Source: Actinokineospora enzanensis DSM 44649
GTDB taxonomy: Bacteria; Actinomycetota; Actinomycetes; Mycobacteriales; Pseudonocardiaceae
Reading direction: 5' to 3'
Length of the DNA stretch: 64,000 bases
Assembly (NCBI RefSeq): GCF_000374445.1
Contig: NZ_KB894423.1
Location: forward strand, 76,568-140,567
The position numbers and the translations under genes were made by a program. Of this stretch, positions 46,278 to 55,854 are shown one piece after another; position 1 is the first letter of the stretch; the number at the start of each line of letters is the position of its first letter. The notes beneath the pieces are model-generated. The model was not told the DNA's origin. It did no database searches and was given only the letters and a program-made list of their open reading frames with translations.

Positions 46278-47574
46278 GCCGGGGTTCGCCGCGGCCGCGC
46301 AGCCAGCGCAGCAGCGGGTAGCCCGCCACCACGATCACCGCGCCCCAGGCGATGCCGCCGACCGCGACCCCGCCGATGCTGATCTTGAGGTCGCCCACCC
46401 CGGCGACCACCGCGACGGCGACCACGGTGAGGTTGACCGGGTCGGTGAAGTCGACCCGGTCGGCGAACCAGATCCGCACGCCGACCAGCGCGATCATGCC
46501 GTAGAGCAGGATGGTGGCGCCGCCGAGCACGCCGTCCGGGATGGTGTTGACCAGGGCGCCGAACTTGGGGCTGAGCGAGAGCAGGATGGCGGTCAGCGCG
46601 GCGACGCCGTAGGCGGCGGTGGAGTAGACGCGGGTGGCGGCCATGACGCCGATGTTCTCCGCGTAGGTGGTGGTGCCCGAGCCGCCGCCCGCCCCGGCGA
46701 GCACGGTGGCCAGCCCGTCGGCGATGAGCGAGTCGCCCACGCTGCCGTCCAGGTCGCGGCCGGTGACCGCGGCGACGGCCTTGACGTGCCCGACGTTCTC
46801 CGCCACCAGCACCAGCACCACCGGGATGACCAGCAGGATCACCGACGGCCGCACCTGCGGCGCGTGGAACTCGGGCAGCCCGAACCAGACCGCCTCGCGC
46901 AGCGCGTCGACCCGGTCCTGGTTGAGAACACCGCTCAGCGCGGCGACGGCCCAGCCCGCGAGCACGCCGATGAGGATCGACAGCCGGGACAGCAGCCCGC
47001 GCGCCACCACCGTGCAGCCGACGATGACCACGACGGTGACCAGGGCGATCAGCGGCTGGGCTGCGAAGAACCTGGTGGCGGTGGGCGCCAGGTTCAGCCC
47101 GACCAGCACGATCACCGCCCCGGTGACCACCGGCGGCATCACCGACTCCAGCAGCCGCACGCCCAGTGCCTTGACCGCGACCCCCACGCCGACCAGCAGC
47201 AGCCCGGCCACCAGCACGCCGCCGAGCTGCGCGGCCACGCCGTCCTGGTCGGCGGCGGTGAGCGGGGCGATGAACGCGAACGACGAGCCGAGGTAGCTGG
47301 GCACGCGGTTGCGGGTCATGAGCAGGAAGAGCAGGGTGCCCACCCCGGAGAACAGCAGGGTGGTGGTGACCGGGAAGTGCGTGAGCGTGGGCACCAGCAC
47401 GGTCGCGCTGAACATGGCCGCCACGTGCTGTGCGCCGAACCCGATGGTCAGCGGCCAGCTCAGCCGCTCATCCGGGGCGACGACCGCGCCGTCACGGACA
47501 CGGCGGCCGTCGCCGTGCACCGACCACAACGCCAACGCTGCCTCCGCCCGCCCCGCCGACCCGCTGCGGAGCAT
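46252..47574 (-). CDS. Uracil/xanthine permease (NCS2 family, UraA-like)
   Basis: A 440-aa nucleobase:proton symporter with about 12-14 helices. UraA-like text includes [25 protein letters not shown], split here as [18 protein letters not shown] and [14 protein letters not shown], plus [13 protein letters not shown] and the NCS2 signature [18 protein letters not shown] (from residue 301). Uracil is the likely substrate because of similarity to UraA/PyrP and because it converges on pyrD. The two genes overlap tail to tail by 26 nt. The start could be ATG 47574 or a GTG near VHGDGR. Confidence 0.92.
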   Translation of the reverse strand: MLRSGSAGRAEAALALWSVHGDGRRVRDGAVVAPDERLSWPLTIGFGAQHVAAMFSATVLVPTLTHFPVTTTLLFSGVGTLLFLLMTRNRVPSYLGSSFAFIAPLTAADQDGVAAQLGGVLVAGLLLVGVGVAVKALGVRLLESVMPPVVTGAVIVLVGLNLAPTATRFFAAQPLIALVTVVVIVGCTVVARGLLSRLSILIGVLAGWAVAALSGVLNQDRVDALREAVWFGLPEFHAPQVRPSVILLVIPVVLVLVAENVGHVKAVAAVTGRDLDGSVGDSLIADGLATVLAGAGGGSGTTTYAENIGVMAATRVYSTAAYGVAALTAILLSLSPKFGALVNTIPDGVLGGATILLYGMIALVGVRIWFADRVDFTDPVNLTVVAVAVVAGVGDLKISIGGVAVGGIAWGAVIVVAGYPLLRWLRGRGEPRLNARRPRG

Positions 47575-47672
47575 GGTGCCACAGCACGTAGTCGCCCAGT
47601 CGATGCGACACCGTGATGTTCACACGGATGACCTAGCGCGCGTCGGGTGTACGGGGCGAACGTGACGGTCCG

Positions 47673-47894
47673 TCAGGAAGACAGCCAGGACAGCGCGAGC
47701 GCGTACGGGTCGGTCGTGCCGCCCCGCCCGGCGCCGATCCAGTGCACCGCGACATCGAGCATCCGCCCGGCGCGGCCGCGGTCGCAGCCGACGCCGTCCA
47801 CGATCGCCCAGAACTCGTCCTCGTAGTCCGACATCCGCGCGACCTGCTCGCACACCACCCGCCGAAGTCCGGCACCCTCACAGTCGTCGACCAT
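47673..47894 (-). CDS. Small hypothetical protein (73 aa)
   Basis: A 73-aa acidic protein of unknown function, MVDDCEGAGLRRVVCEQVARMSDYEDEFW onwards (given here as MVDDCEGAGLRRVV and MSDYEDEFWAIVDGVGC). It is probably helical and has three cysteines. The ATG is preceded by AGAGGAGGG at ideal spacing, strong evidence that it is translated. The text SDYEDEFWAIVDG suggests a small DUF-type protein. It is read in the same direction as the uracil permease. Confidence 0.65.
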   Translation of the reverse strand: MVDDCEGAGLRRVVCEQVARMSDYEDEFWAIVDGVGCDRGRAGRMLDVAVHWIGAGRGGTTDPYALALSWLSS

Positions 47895-48750
47895 GCAAGC
47901 CCTCCTCTCGCGGGTTCTTCTGTTACTGACACGCATCAGATCGCCGCCGATGACGCGTCCGTTCAAGTGATCGTGATCACCAGCCCTACTCTTCCGGGAA
48001 GCCCTTACTCCAATCGAGTGACTTCACGCAGAATCACCACGTTTAGCCCCCACACCCCGCTCACGCCCCGACTTCTCCCCGCCTCGCCCCTCACCCGCCG
48101 CACCCCCGCCCCCACCAGCGCCGACCCACCGCGCACCCCTCGATTTTCACCCGTCCCAGCGACACAGGTTGTCCACAACCAAGATCCACAAACCCCTCTT
48201 TCAAGATCCACCGACACCCCCACCCGATAAAATGGCCCTCGGGGGCTCCCCCAGTGGTGCGGCGGGCTATGTGTGGGGCGCGCGGAATGCGAAACCCGGA
48301 CGAATCCGCGCTCTGCGCGGCGTCGATAGGCGGGCTCGATGGGCGTGAATCGGGTCCGAGCCATCAGCATGAGCCGAACACGGCGGCACGATTCCGGTGA
48401 ATGCGATCAACGGGTTCACGCATCCGGCACACACCAGGGCGTCGCCACTGGGAGGCGCGTTCCGCCAAGGGCCACACCCCGCGTAAGGCGAGCGCGGAAG
48501 CAGGCTCGCGACAGCCCGGAGCGTCCAGCCCGCACAAGCCGAAGCAAGAGCAAGGCCGGACACACCCCATCCGACCCGGACCAGACGCAACCGCAGCGCG
48601 CCCGGCAGGGCCGCGCGAACCGAGCACCGCAGCCACGCTCAGCGCCGGCAGACCGCGAGCCCCCAGCCAGCGCACACAGCATGACGCTCTTGGGCCTCAC
48701 CAGCCACGACAAAGGCCCCACAGCGGCGCCGCCCGTGAGCCCGAGCAGGA
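47895..48750. other. Gene-free region of about 850 nt
   Basis: No supported gene. A right-end copy of the DnaA-box-like element (GTTGTCCACAACC) lies at about 48168-48180. GGGGGCTCCCCC (48240-48251) is a near palindrome. Arg/Pro-rich frames lack ribosome-binding sites. Confidence 0.5.
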
Positions 48751-49494
48751 TCAAGCGACCGGCGGCGTCAGCTCCCGCAGCGCCGCCGCCAGGGCCGACA
48801 GGTTGTCCGTCGCCTCCGTCAGATCCGCCCCACCGGTCGACGAGGCCGCCACGGCCTCCCCCGCCGCCGCCAACAGCCGCCCGAACGCCGTCAGCCGGGC
48901 CGACAGCCGCCCGTGCAGCGTCATGATGCTCGCCGTCAGGTCCGCCGCCTGCTCGCTCGTGGCCGCGTCCCGGGCCCGTTCCAGCGCCTGTAACCGCGTC
49001 GCCAGCACCCGCATGACGGTCCCAGCCGACCGAGCCGCCTCCCGCGCCTCCCGCACCGGCCCCGTCGGCACACCGTCATCCGCGCCGAGCAGTTCCAGCA
49101 GCTCGGCCAGTGACTCCTCGGCCTCCCGCAACCGCCGCAGCGGCTCATACGCCCAGGACGTCACCGCGGGCTGCTCATCGCGCGGCCGGTGCACCAGTTC
49201 CTGCACGCTGACTTCCAGCAGCCGCTGCCGCGGCGCGTTCCGCCGGTGCCGCACCAGCGCCGTGATCGTCACCGCGTCCAGGATCACGGCCCCGGCGAGG
49301 AAGAAGAACGACAGGCCCGCCACGTCGTCTGCGTAGTCGCCCTCGGCGCTGATCAGCGCCGCCAGGCAGACGAGCCCGACCAGGCTGATCACGGTGAGCG
49401 TCGCGACCAGCCGGGCGGTCTTCCAGAAGTGCACACGGACGGCGTCGCCGTAGTTCTCGCGGGGTTCGGCCACCTCAACCCCGGCTGAGGTCAC
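48751..49494 (-). CDS. PspM-like membrane protein (second, diverged copy)
   Basis: A 247-aa protein paralogous to the gene just upstream. Two membrane helices (LVATLTVISLVGLVCLAAL and LSFFFLAGAVILDAVTITALV) are followed by a cytoplasmic helical region. That region, EPLRRLREAEESLAELLELL through DLTEATDNLSALAAALREL, aligns with the same region of its neighbour. It occupies the pspN position of the mycobacterial psp operon but is not PspN-like. The GTG at 49494 overlaps the pspM end by 20 nt; GTG 49473 is an alternative. Confidence 0.75.
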   Translation of the reverse strand: MTSAGVEVAEPRENYGDAVRVHFWKTARLVATLTVISLVGLVCLAALISAEGDYADDVAGLSFFFLAGAVILDAVTITALVRHRRNAPRQRLLEVSVQELVHRPRDEQPAVTSWAYEPLRRLREAEESLAELLELLGADDGVPTGPVREAREAARSAGTVMRVLATRLQALERARDAATSEQAADLTASIMTLHGRLSARLTAFGRLLAAAGEAVAASSTGGADLTEATDNLSALAAALRELTPPVA

Positions 49495-50254
49495 GCAATG
49501 CCGACGCCAGGGCCGCCAGGCGGTCCGTCGCGTCGGTCAGGTCCCGCTTCGGCGCGGCGGCCGAGCTGGCCGCCAGCGCTCGGGCCGCGGCGGCGATCAG
49601 CGCGCCGTACCCGTCCAGTCCCTCGTCCAATTGTCCCCGCAGTGCGCGCACGGCCTCGGTGAGGTGGCCACGCTCCATGGGCGGGGCGTGCTCCCTGGCT
49701 CGCTCCACAGCGTGCACCTGGGCGGCCACGGCGCGCAATGCCGCCGCGGCCTCGGCGCCGGTGGCGCTGGCCTCGGCGACCGAGTCGGGCGGGACCATGG
49801 CGCCGCGGGTGAGCTGGTCGAGCAGCTCGCGCAGCGTGTCCTCGGCCTCGCCGAGGCGTTGCAGGGGTTCCCGGGCCACCGATCCGCGCGGCGGCAGCAC
49901 CACCGGGGGCGGTAACGGCTCGGGCAGCGGCTCCTTGTGCAGCCGCCACGCCTGCACGCCGCGGGAGACCGCCGCCAGGCCGGACAGGACCGCGGCGCCG
50001 ATCAGCCCCGGCCCGAGCAGGCCGGGGTCGGCGGCCGCGGTCTCCACCACGACCGCGCCCGCCCCGGTGGTCACCCCGGTGACCGTCCACAGCTTGGTGC
50101 CGCGGACCGCCGAGCGCCTGCGCCGCAGCGCCTTGGCCCGGGGGTCGCGGCGCAGGCCGTGCAGTGCGGCGCGCACCTGCCCGTCGACCTCGCGCAGGTG
50201 CTGGGACACCAGGTCGTTCCCGAGCTTCATCAGCCCGTGCAGGCGCGGCCGCAT
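49475..50254 (-). CDS. pspM: Phage-shock envelope stress protein PspM
   Basis: A 259-aa membrane protein matching actinobacterial PspM (Rv2743c), which tethers PspA and ClgR at the membrane during envelope stress. It begins MRPRLHGLMKLGNDLVSQHLREV. Hydrophobic segments are LWTVTGVTTGAGAVVVET and GLLGPGLIGAAVLSGLAAVS. The C-terminal part is helical (EPLQRLGEAEDTLRELLDQL). It starts 10 nt after the pspA stop, so it is co-transcribed. Confidence 0.85.
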   Translation of the reverse strand: MRPRLHGLMKLGNDLVSQHLREVDGQVRAALHGLRRDPRAKALRRRRSAVRGTKLWTVTGVTTGAGAVVVETAAADPGLLGPGLIGAAVLSGLAAVSRGVQAWRLHKEPLPEPLPPPVVLPPRGSVAREPLQRLGEAEDTLRELLDQLTRGAMVPPDSVAEASATGAEAAAALRAVAAQVHAVERAREHAPPMERGHLTEAVRALRGQLDEGLDGYGALIAAAARALAASSAAAPKRDLTDATDRLAALASALRDLSRG

Positions 50255-50264
50255 GGGGTCGCGC

Positions 50265-51113
50265 TCAGGAACCGGCCTGCGGGTTGGCCTTCTGCTCCTG
50301 GGCCACCCGCTGGGCGATCTCGGCCTGGATGTTGCCTGCCGCGGGCGCGGCGGCGGCCGCCGGACCGCTGGTGACCTGGCCCGCGACCGGTCCGCCGCCC
50401 ATCGAGGCGCGGATCTGGTCGAGCCGGGAGCGGCCCGCCAGCTCGGTCGTGGAGGCCTGGACCTCCAGCATCCGGCCCTGCACGGAGTTCTGCGCCAGCT
50501 CCGCCGAGCCGAGCGCGGTGGTGTACCGCTTCTCGATCTTGTCGCGGATCTCCTCAAGCGACGGCGTGTTGCCCGGCGCGGCCAGCTCGCTCATCTGGTT
50601 GAGCGAGCGGGACACCTGCTCCTGCATCTTGGCCTGCTCCAGCTGGCTGAGCAGCTTGGTGCGCTCGGCCAGCTTGTTCTGCAGCAGCATGGCGTTGCGC
50701 TCGACCGCCTGCTTGGCCTGCGCGGCCGCCTGCAGCGCCTGGTCGTGCAGGGTCTTGAGGTCCTCGATGCTCTGCTCGGCGGTGACCAGCTGGGTGGCGA
50801 AGCCCTGCGCGGCGTTCTCGAACTGGGTGGCCTTCTGCTCGTCGCCCTTGCCGCGCGCCTCGTCGGCGAGCACCAGCGCCTGCCGGGCGGACATCTGCAG
50901 CTTCTCCACGTCGCCGAGCTGCCGGTTCAGCTTCATCTCCAGCTGGCGCTGGTTGCCGATCACGGAGGCCGCCTGCTGGGAGAGCGCCTGGTGCTGCCGC
51001 TGGGCCTCCTCGATGGCCTGCTGGATCTGCACCTTGGGATCGGCATGCTCATCGATTTTCGACGAGAACGACGCCATCATGTACTTCCAGAACTTCACGA
51101 ACGCGTTGGCCAT
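50265..51113 (-). CDS. pspA: Phage shock protein A (PspA/IM30)
   Basis: A 282-aa peripheral membrane protein that stabilises damaged membranes. The amphipathic start [20 protein letters not shown] is followed by [16 protein letters not shown] and a long coiled-coil region to about residue 215. The C-terminal tail is Ala/Gly/Pro-rich. The ATG has GGCGGAGG upstream. A sigma-E-type promoter (51190-51215) lies about 80 nt upstream, and a terminator separates it from clgR, so it can be induced independently. Confidence 0.95.
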   Translation of the reverse strand: MANAFVKFWKYMMASFSSKIDEHADPKVQIQQAIEEAQRQHQALSQQAASVIGNQRQLEMKLNRQLGDVEKLQMSARQALVLADEARGKGDEQKATQFENAAQGFATQLVTAEQSIEDLKTLHDQALQAAAQAKQAVERNAMLLQNKLAERTKLLSQLEQAKMQEQVSRSLNQMSELAAPGNTPSLEEIRDKIEKRYTTALGSAELAQNSVQGRMLEVQASTTELAGRSRLDQIRASMGGGPVAGQVTSGPAAAAAPAAGNIQAEIAQRVAQEQKANPQAGS

Positions 51114-51189
51114 CGTCGTCCTCCGCCTGCCTTCTTCCCTCTGCCGGTTCCCTGGTACTCATCGCTGCCCTGCACACCGACGAAACGGC

Positions 51190-51215
51190 AACGCCCCGGC
51201 ACCGCTGTGGGTTCC
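51190..51215 (-). promoter_or_regulatory. ECF sigma-E-type promoter upstream of pspA
   Basis: On the minus strand GGAAC (51215-51211), 18 nt, GTT (51192-51190) matches the GGAAC-N17-19-GTT consensus of actinobacterial SigE. In M. tuberculosis the psp system is SigE-dependent, which supports the call. Confidence 0.55.
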
Positions 51216-51353
51216 ATCGTGTCAGGTGCGCTGGGCCCGTTCCACTGGACCCGGCGGAAATCAGGGATCACTCGGAGATCGGCCCTGAGGAACCGGACCG
51301 ACCTCCGGGGTATCCCCGGACCCCGGTGCGACTTGCCGGGGCCCGCAGGCACG

Positions 51354-51392
51354 CGCCGAGCCCGGACCCGCGGGGCGGATCCGGGCTCGGCG
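51354..51392 (-). terminator. Hairpin terminator after clgR
   Basis: A perfect 13-bp stem (51354-51366 with 51380-51392) lies 24 nt past the clgR stop on the minus strand, between clgR and pspA. Confidence 0.75.
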
Positions 51393-51415
51393 GACGGGTG
51401 TTGTCGCAGGTGGGC

Positions 51416-51871
51416 TCAGGCGGCGTAGACCGCCCCGGCGCGGGTGGGGTTGAGCTGGGTGCTCAGCGCGGTCTCGATCCGGTGCGTGAGCGCGGGCTGG
51501 ATGCGCAGGTCGGCCAGGTTCTCGCCGATGACGGCGGGCACCAGCCGACCGCCCTCGGCCGCGCCGTCGCGGGCCTGGTCGACCGCGTCGACCGGGTCGG
51601 CCCCGACGCGCTCGGGCACGCCGTCCTCGACCGAGGTGAGCGCGCCGATGTCGGAGGCGACGTGGTGCAGCAGCTCGGACAGCGGCAGCTCCAGCGCGTC
51701 GCAGATGGCGGCCAGCAGTTCGCTGGAGGCCTCCTTGCGGCCGCGTTCGACCTCGGAGAGGTAGCCCAGGCTCACCCGGGCGGACCGGGAGACCTCACGC
51801 AGCGTGCGTCGCTGGTTCGTGCGGGCGTGTCGGAGCCGATCACCGATCGCCTCGCGCAACAGCACGGTCAT
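51416..51871 (-). CDS. clgR: XRE-family regulator ClgR
   Basis: A 151-aa helix-turn-helix activator of clp protease genes and, in mycobacteria, of pspA. The HTH is [43 protein letters not shown], in parts [17 protein letters not shown] and [15 protein letters not shown]. The C-terminus ends AVYAA, close to the Ala-Ala tails that make ClgR a ClpP substrate. The ATG follows GGGAGGTG. A ClgR-type operator lies upstream at 52030-52043. Confidence 0.93.
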   Translation of the reverse strand: MTVLLREAIGDRLRHARTNQRRTLREVSRSARVSLGYLSEVERGRKEASSELLAAICDALELPLSELLHHVASDIGALTSVEDGVPERVGADPVDAVDQARDGAAEGGRLVPAVIGENLADLRIQPALTHRIETALSTQLNPTRAGAVYAA

Positions 51872-52029
51872 CGCGCACCTCCCTTCGTCGACGGGCCCGG
51901 ACCGCACGCGGCCGCCCGCGCGACCACGGCGGAGCCGCGGGCGCTGCCGGTGCGGCGACCACGCGTGGCCGTCACGGAGACAACGTTACCGAGGGACGGC
52001 GACAGAGTGCAGCGACTTCCCGGGTAATC

Positions 52030-52043
52030 CGCCAAGAGCGAAC
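52030..52043 (-). promoter_or_regulatory. Candidate ClgR operator upstream of clgR
   Basis: GTTCGC-N5-GCG (GTTCGCTCTTGGCG on the minus strand) matches the published Streptomyces/mycobacterial ClgR consensus. It lies about 160 nt upstream of the clgR ATG, consistent with autoregulation. Confidence 0.5.
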
Positions 52044-52133
52044 GACACCGACCGCGGGGATGTTCCCGGCGCCCGGTGGGGTGGGCGCGCACGGCTCCGT
52101 GCGCGACTTCATGTACAGAGGGTGACACTGGCC

Positions 52134-52643
52134 TCACGCGAAAAGGGTACCCAGATCCGCGGCGATCAGCTGCAGAGCATGCCGCACCGCGGCGGATCGC
52201 ACCTCTTCGCGACCACCCGCTGCGGTGATCGTCACACCTCGCCGCCCGCGCGGCCCGGCCAGCGCGACGTGCACCGTCCCGGGCGGCACGCCGTCCTGCG
52301 GGTCCGGCCCGGCCACCCCGGTGAGACCGACGCCCAGGTCGGCCCCGCAGCGCGCACGGGCGCCCTCGGCGAGCGCGGCGGCCACGTCCGGGTCGACCGC
52401 GCCACGCTCGGCGAGCAGGTCGGCGTCGACGCCCGCGAGCGCCGCCTTGAGGTCGGTGGCGTAGACCACCAGCCCGCCCCGCACGACCGCGCTGGATCCG
52501 GGCACGCTGGTCAGCACGGCGGTGAGCAGGCCTGCGGTCAGCGACTCGGCCGTCGCCACGGTCTCGCCGCGCGCCTTCAGCGCCGCCACGACCCCGGCCA
52601 CGGACTCGGCCGACAGGCCGGGCGCCAGGGCGAGCGGCGTCAC
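52134..52643 (-). CDS. CinA C-terminal family protein (nicotinamide-nucleotide amidohydrolase PncC-like)
   Basis: A 169-aa single-domain CinA-C protein, predicted to deamidate NMN to NaMN in pyridine-nucleotide salvage. Family text includes TVATAESLTAGLLTAVLTSVPGSSAV (in parts ATAESLTAGLL and VPGSSAVVRGG), VVYATDLKAALAGVD, GLTGVAGPDPQDGVPPGTVHVAL and EEVRSAAVRHAL. The GTG overlaps the pgsA stop by 4 nt, so the two are coupled. This pgsA-cinA-clgR order is common in actinobacteria. Confidence 0.92.
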   Translation of the reverse strand: MTPLALAPGLSAESVAGVVAALKARGETVATAESLTAGLLTAVLTSVPGSSAVVRGGLVVYATDLKAALAGVDADLLAERGAVDPDVAAALAEGARARCGADLGVGLTGVAGPDPQDGVPPGTVHVALAGPRGRRGVTITAAGGREEVRSAAVRHALQLIAADLGTLFA

Positions 52644-53518
52644 GAGGCGACCGCGCGTAGCCCTCGGGCGCGCAGCCGGACCGCGCGGACCACGTAGTCG
52701 ACGCCGGTGACCACGGTCAGCACCAGCGCCAGCCACATGGAGATCCAGGCGACCGGGGTGAGCCAGTGCGGCAACGGCAGCAGGAACGCGCCGATGGCGA
52801 ACACCTGGGTGAGCGTCTTGAGCTTGCCGCCGCGACTGGCCGGGATCACCCCGTGCCGGATGACCCAGAACCGCAGCAGCGTCACCCCGACCTCGCGCGC
52901 GGCGATGACCAGGGTGAACCACCAGGGCAGCTCGCCGAGCACGCTCAGCCCGACCAGCGCGGCGCCGGTGAGCGCCTTGTCCGCGATCGGGTCGACGATC
53001 TTGCCGAAGTCGGTGATCAGCCCGTGCTTGCGGGCCAGCCTGCCGTCCACGTGGTCGGTGATGGAGGCGACCACGAACACCGCGAACGCGCCCAGCCGCC
53101 ACCCGGTGTGCGTGCCGCCTTCGGCGAACAGGGCCATCAGGAACACCGGCACCAGCACCAGGCGGGTCAGCGTGAGCAGGTTGGCGACGTTGAGCAGCGG
53201 CACCTCGGTCCGCTCCGGCAGCTCCGGCGCGCCCTTCCGGGTGGGCGGGTCGGCGACAACACCGGTGGGCGGGTCGGCGACAACACCGATGGGCGGGTCG
53301 GCGACAACACCGATGGGCGGGTCGGCGACAACACCGGCGGATGGGTCGGCGGCGGCGCGCGCGGGTGGGTCGGGGACGACACCGGCGGGCGGGTCGGGGA
53401 TCGCGGGGACGGCCCGCACGGTCGGTGGCTGCGCGGCGGCCTCGGTCTGCTCCGGTTCCCGGACACAGTCCTCGCCGCCGACGGTCTCGCCCGGCCCCCC
53501 GGTGGCCGCCGAGCTCAT
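52640..53518 (-). CDS. pgsA: CDP-diacylglycerol--glycerol-3-phosphate 3-phosphatidyltransferase with repeat-bearing N-terminus
   Basis: A CDP-alcohol phosphatidyltransferase making phosphatidylglycerol phosphate. It is 292 aa with about six membrane helices. The catalytic motif is [20 protein letters not shown] with VDPIADKAL after it. The first ~100 residues are a disordered extension that includes tandem (V)ADPPIGV units encoded by a 24-bp DNA repeat. The ATG overlaps the rimO stop (ATGA). This corresponds by position to M. tuberculosis pgsA3 (Rv2746c). Confidence 0.93.
   Translation of the reverse strand: MSSAATGGPGETVGGEDCVREPEQTEAAAQPPTVRAVPAIPDPPAGVVPDPPARAAADPSAGVVADPPIGVVADPPIGVVADPPTGVVADPPTRKGAPELPERTEVPLLNVANLLTLTRLVLVPVFLMALFAEGGTHTGWRLGAFAVFVVASITDHVDGRLARKHGLITDFGKIVDPIADKALTGAALVGLSVLGELPWWFTLVIAAREVGVTLLRFWVIRHGVIPASRGGKLKTLTQVFAIGAFLLPLPHWLTPVAWISMWLALVLTVVTGVDYVVRAVRLRARGLRAVAS
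53243..53386. repeat. 24-bp tandem repeat in the 5' part of pgsA
   Basis: Four near-identical 24-nt units (53243-53266, 53267-53290, 53291-53314, 53315-53338) are followed by two degenerate ones to 53386 and a partial unit. The unit length keeps frame and encodes an eight-residue ADPPxGVV repeat. Confidence 0.9.
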
Positions 53519-54963
53519 TGCGACCCCGGTTCCACGCGCGCGAGCAGCTCGACGGGTTCGACGACCAGGTCGACGCCCTCGGTGTCGACCACGCGGGCGC
53601 GCACCAGGTCGCCGACGGCGTACTCGCCGCCGTCCAGCAGCACGCACTCGCCGTCCACCTCGGGCGCCTGGTGCGCGGCCCGGCCGACGCAGTCGCCGTC
53701 GTCGGTCTCGGCCTGCTCGACCAGCACCACCACCTCGGTGCCGACGCGCTCCTCGGCGCGCTGCGCGGTCAGCTCCTCGACCAGCCCGGAGATCCGTGCG
53801 ACGCGGGCGTTGACGGTCTCCTCGTCGAGCTTGCCGTCCAGGCCCTCGGCCTCGGTGCCGTCCTCGTCGGAGTAGCCGAACACGCCGACCGCGTCCAGCC
53901 GCGCGGCGGTCAGGAAGCGGGCCAGCTCGTCGACGTCGTCCTCGGTCTCGCCGGGGAAGCCGACTATCACGTTGCTCCGGATACCCGCCTGCGGCGAGTG
54001 CGAACGGATCTGGTCGATGAGACCAAGGAAGGACTCGGTGTTGCCGAACCGGCGCATCCGGCGCAGCACGGGCTCGCTGGCGTGCTGGAAGGACATATCG
54101 AAGTAGTCGGCGACGCCCGGGGTGGTGGCGATCGCGCGCACCAGGTTGGGGCGGGTCTCGGCGGGCTGCAGGTAGGACACGCGCACGCGGTCGATGCCGG
54201 GGAGCGCTGCCAGCCGGGTGATGACGGCCTCCAGCGCGCCCTGGCCCGCGTGCTCGCGGCCGAGGTCCTTGCCGTAGGAGGTGGAGTTCTCGCTGACCAG
54301 GACCAGCTCGCGGGCGCCCTCCCCGGCCAGCCAGGCCCCTTCGGCGACGATCTCGTCGGGGTGCCGGGACACGAAGGAGCCCCGGAAGCTGGGGATCGCG
54401 CAGAACGAGCACCGCCGGTCACACCCGGACGCGATCTTGAGCGACGCCACCGGCCCGCTGTCGAGCCGCTTGCGCGCGACCGGCCCCCAGGCGTGCCCCG
54501 GCACGGCGACATCGGCCTGCTGCCGCTCGACCGGGGAGATGGGCAGCAGCGTGCGCCGGTCGACCGGGACGTGCGACGGGACCGCGTGCCCGGCGACCAC
54601 ATCCCCGAGGCGTTCGGCCAGGTCGGGGTAGTGGTCGAAGCCCAGCACGGCGGACGCCTCGGGCAGGCTGTCGGCGAGTTCGGCGCCGTACCGCTCGGCC
54701 ATGCAGCCGACGGCCACCACCTTGGCCCCGGTGTCGGCGGCGGCGAGCAGCGTGTCCACCGAGTCCTTCTTGGCCGACTCGACGAACCCGCAGGTGTTGA
54801 CGACGATGACGTCCGGGGTGCCTTCCTCCGGGTCGACGAGCTCCCAGCCGCCGCCCGCGAGCCGACCCGCGAGTTCCTCCGAGTCGACTTCGTTCCTGGC
54901 ACAGCCGAGTGTCAGCATGGCGACGCGGCGGTGAACTGGTGCGGGGGGCGGCGAGAAGGACAC
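53515..54963 (-). CDS. rimO: Ribosomal protein S12 methylthiotransferase RimO
   Basis: A radical-SAM enzyme that methylthiolates Asp88 of S12. It is 482 aa. The N-terminal UPF0004 domain carries [31 protein letters not shown] and AVGCMAERY, giving the three cysteines of the auxiliary cluster. The radical-SAM cluster is [16 protein letters not shown] domain closes the protein. The GTG start at 54963 lacks a Shine-Dalgarno and has TACCCT six nt upstream, so the transcript is probably leaderless. It leads a rimO-pgsA-cinA operon. Confidence 0.95.
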   Translation of the reverse strand: MSFSPPPAPVHRRVAMLTLGCARNEVDSEELAGRLAGGGWELVDPEEGTPDVIVVNTCGFVESAKKDSVDTLLAAADTGAKVVAVGCMAERYGAELADSLPEASAVLGFDHYPDLAERLGDVVAGHAVPSHVPVDRRTLLPISPVERQQADVAVPGHAWGPVARKRLDSGPVASLKIASGCDRRCSFCAIPSFRGSFVSRHPDEIVAEGAWLAGEGARELVLVSENSTSYGKDLGREHAGQGALEAVITRLAALPGIDRVRVSYLQPAETRPNLVRAIATTPGVADYFDMSFQHASEPVLRRMRRFGNTESFLGLIDQIRSHSPQAGIRSNVIVGFPGETEDDVDELARFLTAARLDAVGVFGYSDEDGTEAEGLDGKLDEETVNARVARISGLVEELTAQRAEERVGTEVVVLVEQAETDDGDCVGRAAHQAPEVDGECVLLDGGEYAVGDLVRARVVDTEGVDLVVEPVELLARVEPGSQ

Positions 54964-55044
54964 GGTGAAAGGGTAACGGCTGGTCCGGGGTGCTCACCTG
55001 GCCGCCCGGTGACACCACCCGCCGCGATGGATCAGTATGACGCC

Positions 55045-55395
55045 ATGATGACCGAAGCCGATGTCCGCCGCGCCGCCCTCGCGCTGCCCGGCACGAGCGA
55101 GAGATCCTCCTACGGCACACCCGGCTTCCGGGTCCGTGACAAGCTCTTCGCCCGCCTCAAGGACGCCGAGACCCTGGTGGCGTTCTGCGCGGACGAGTCG
55201 GAGAAGCTGGCGTTGATCGCGGAGGAGCCGGGCCGGTACTACAGCACACCGCACTACGACGGGTACCCGTCGGTGCTGGTCCGGTTGAGCGCTCTGGACG
55301 AGGACGGGCTGGCGGACGTCCTCCTGGAGTCGTGGCGGGTCCGGGCCCCGCGCAAGCTGGTCGCCGAGTTCGATGCCGCTCCGCCGCAGGCGTGA
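55045..55395 (+). CDS. MmcQ/YjbR family protein
   Basis: A 116-aa protein of the YjbR (DUF419) family, with a double-wing DNA-binding-like fold of unclear role. Typical text is EADVRRAALALPGTSERSSYGTPGFRVRDKLFARL (in parts RRAALALPGTSE and YGTPGFRVRDKLFARL) and ESWRVRAPRKLVAEF. ATGs at 55045 and 55048 follow a TATGAC -10-like hexamer, suggesting leaderless translation. It is divergent from rimO. Two DnaA-box-like repeat elements follow it. Confidence 0.85.
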   Translation: MMTEADVRRAALALPGTSERSSYGTPGFRVRDKLFARLKDAETLVAFCADESEKLALIAEEPGRYYSTPHYDGYPSVLVRLSALDEDGLADVLLESWRVRAPRKLVAEFDAAPPQA

Positions 55396-55428
55396 CCTGT
55401 TCGTCTGCCCTGCTTTCCGCCCGCTGAG

Positions 55429-55524
55429 CTGTGGATAACTTCGCGCGGACTGCCGCGTTCGACCGGTAGCGTGGAAATCGGGGGTCCCTCGGAGTTGTCC
55501 ACAACACTGCCGAGCCATCCCCAG
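55429..55524 (+). repeat. DnaA-box-like intergenic element, copy B
   Basis: A 96-nt unit from CTGTGGATAACTT to CCATCCCCAG. It contains TGTGGATAA (55430-55438, a perfect DnaA box on the minus strand), the core GTAGCGTGGAAATCGGGGGT, and TTGTCCACA in inverse orientation. Confidence 0.8.
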
Positions 55525-55607
55525 GCACCGGCCCGGCCTTGACGCCAGCGTGCGGCGCAGCCACTCCCCGACACCGGCACGACCGGCGTGAACCTCACCG
55601 CAGGCAC

Positions 55608-55705
55608 CTGTGGACAAGTCCGGGCACACGGCCACCTACCAGCGGTAATGTGAAAACCGGGGGTCCCCGGGCGAGTTATCCACAACCCGCCTGAACCATC
55701 CACAG
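55608..55705 (+). repeat. DnaA-box-like intergenic element, copy C
   Basis: A 98-nt unit from CTGTGGACAA to CCATCCACAG. It has the core GTAATGTGAAAACCGGGGGT and a perfect DnaA box TTATCCACA at 55676-55684. It lies 83 nt after copy B, in the same orientation. Confidence 0.8.
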
Positions 55706-55854
55706 ACCACCACGACGCTCTTCCCGGCGCCCCCACCCGCCATAGGCTGGAACGACGGACGGCCGCGGAAAGACACGTCACGCCCGAAGCCGCAACCGTG
55801 ATCATCCAAAGGGCTCACCAACCCCAGGCGCACTTGAGCCGCGAGCGGCACCCC

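Noticed and set aside
48339..48926. Plus-strand Arg/Pro/Thr-rich frames at 48200-48930
   Set aside because: They lack ribosome-binding sites and run antisense into the PspM-like gene.
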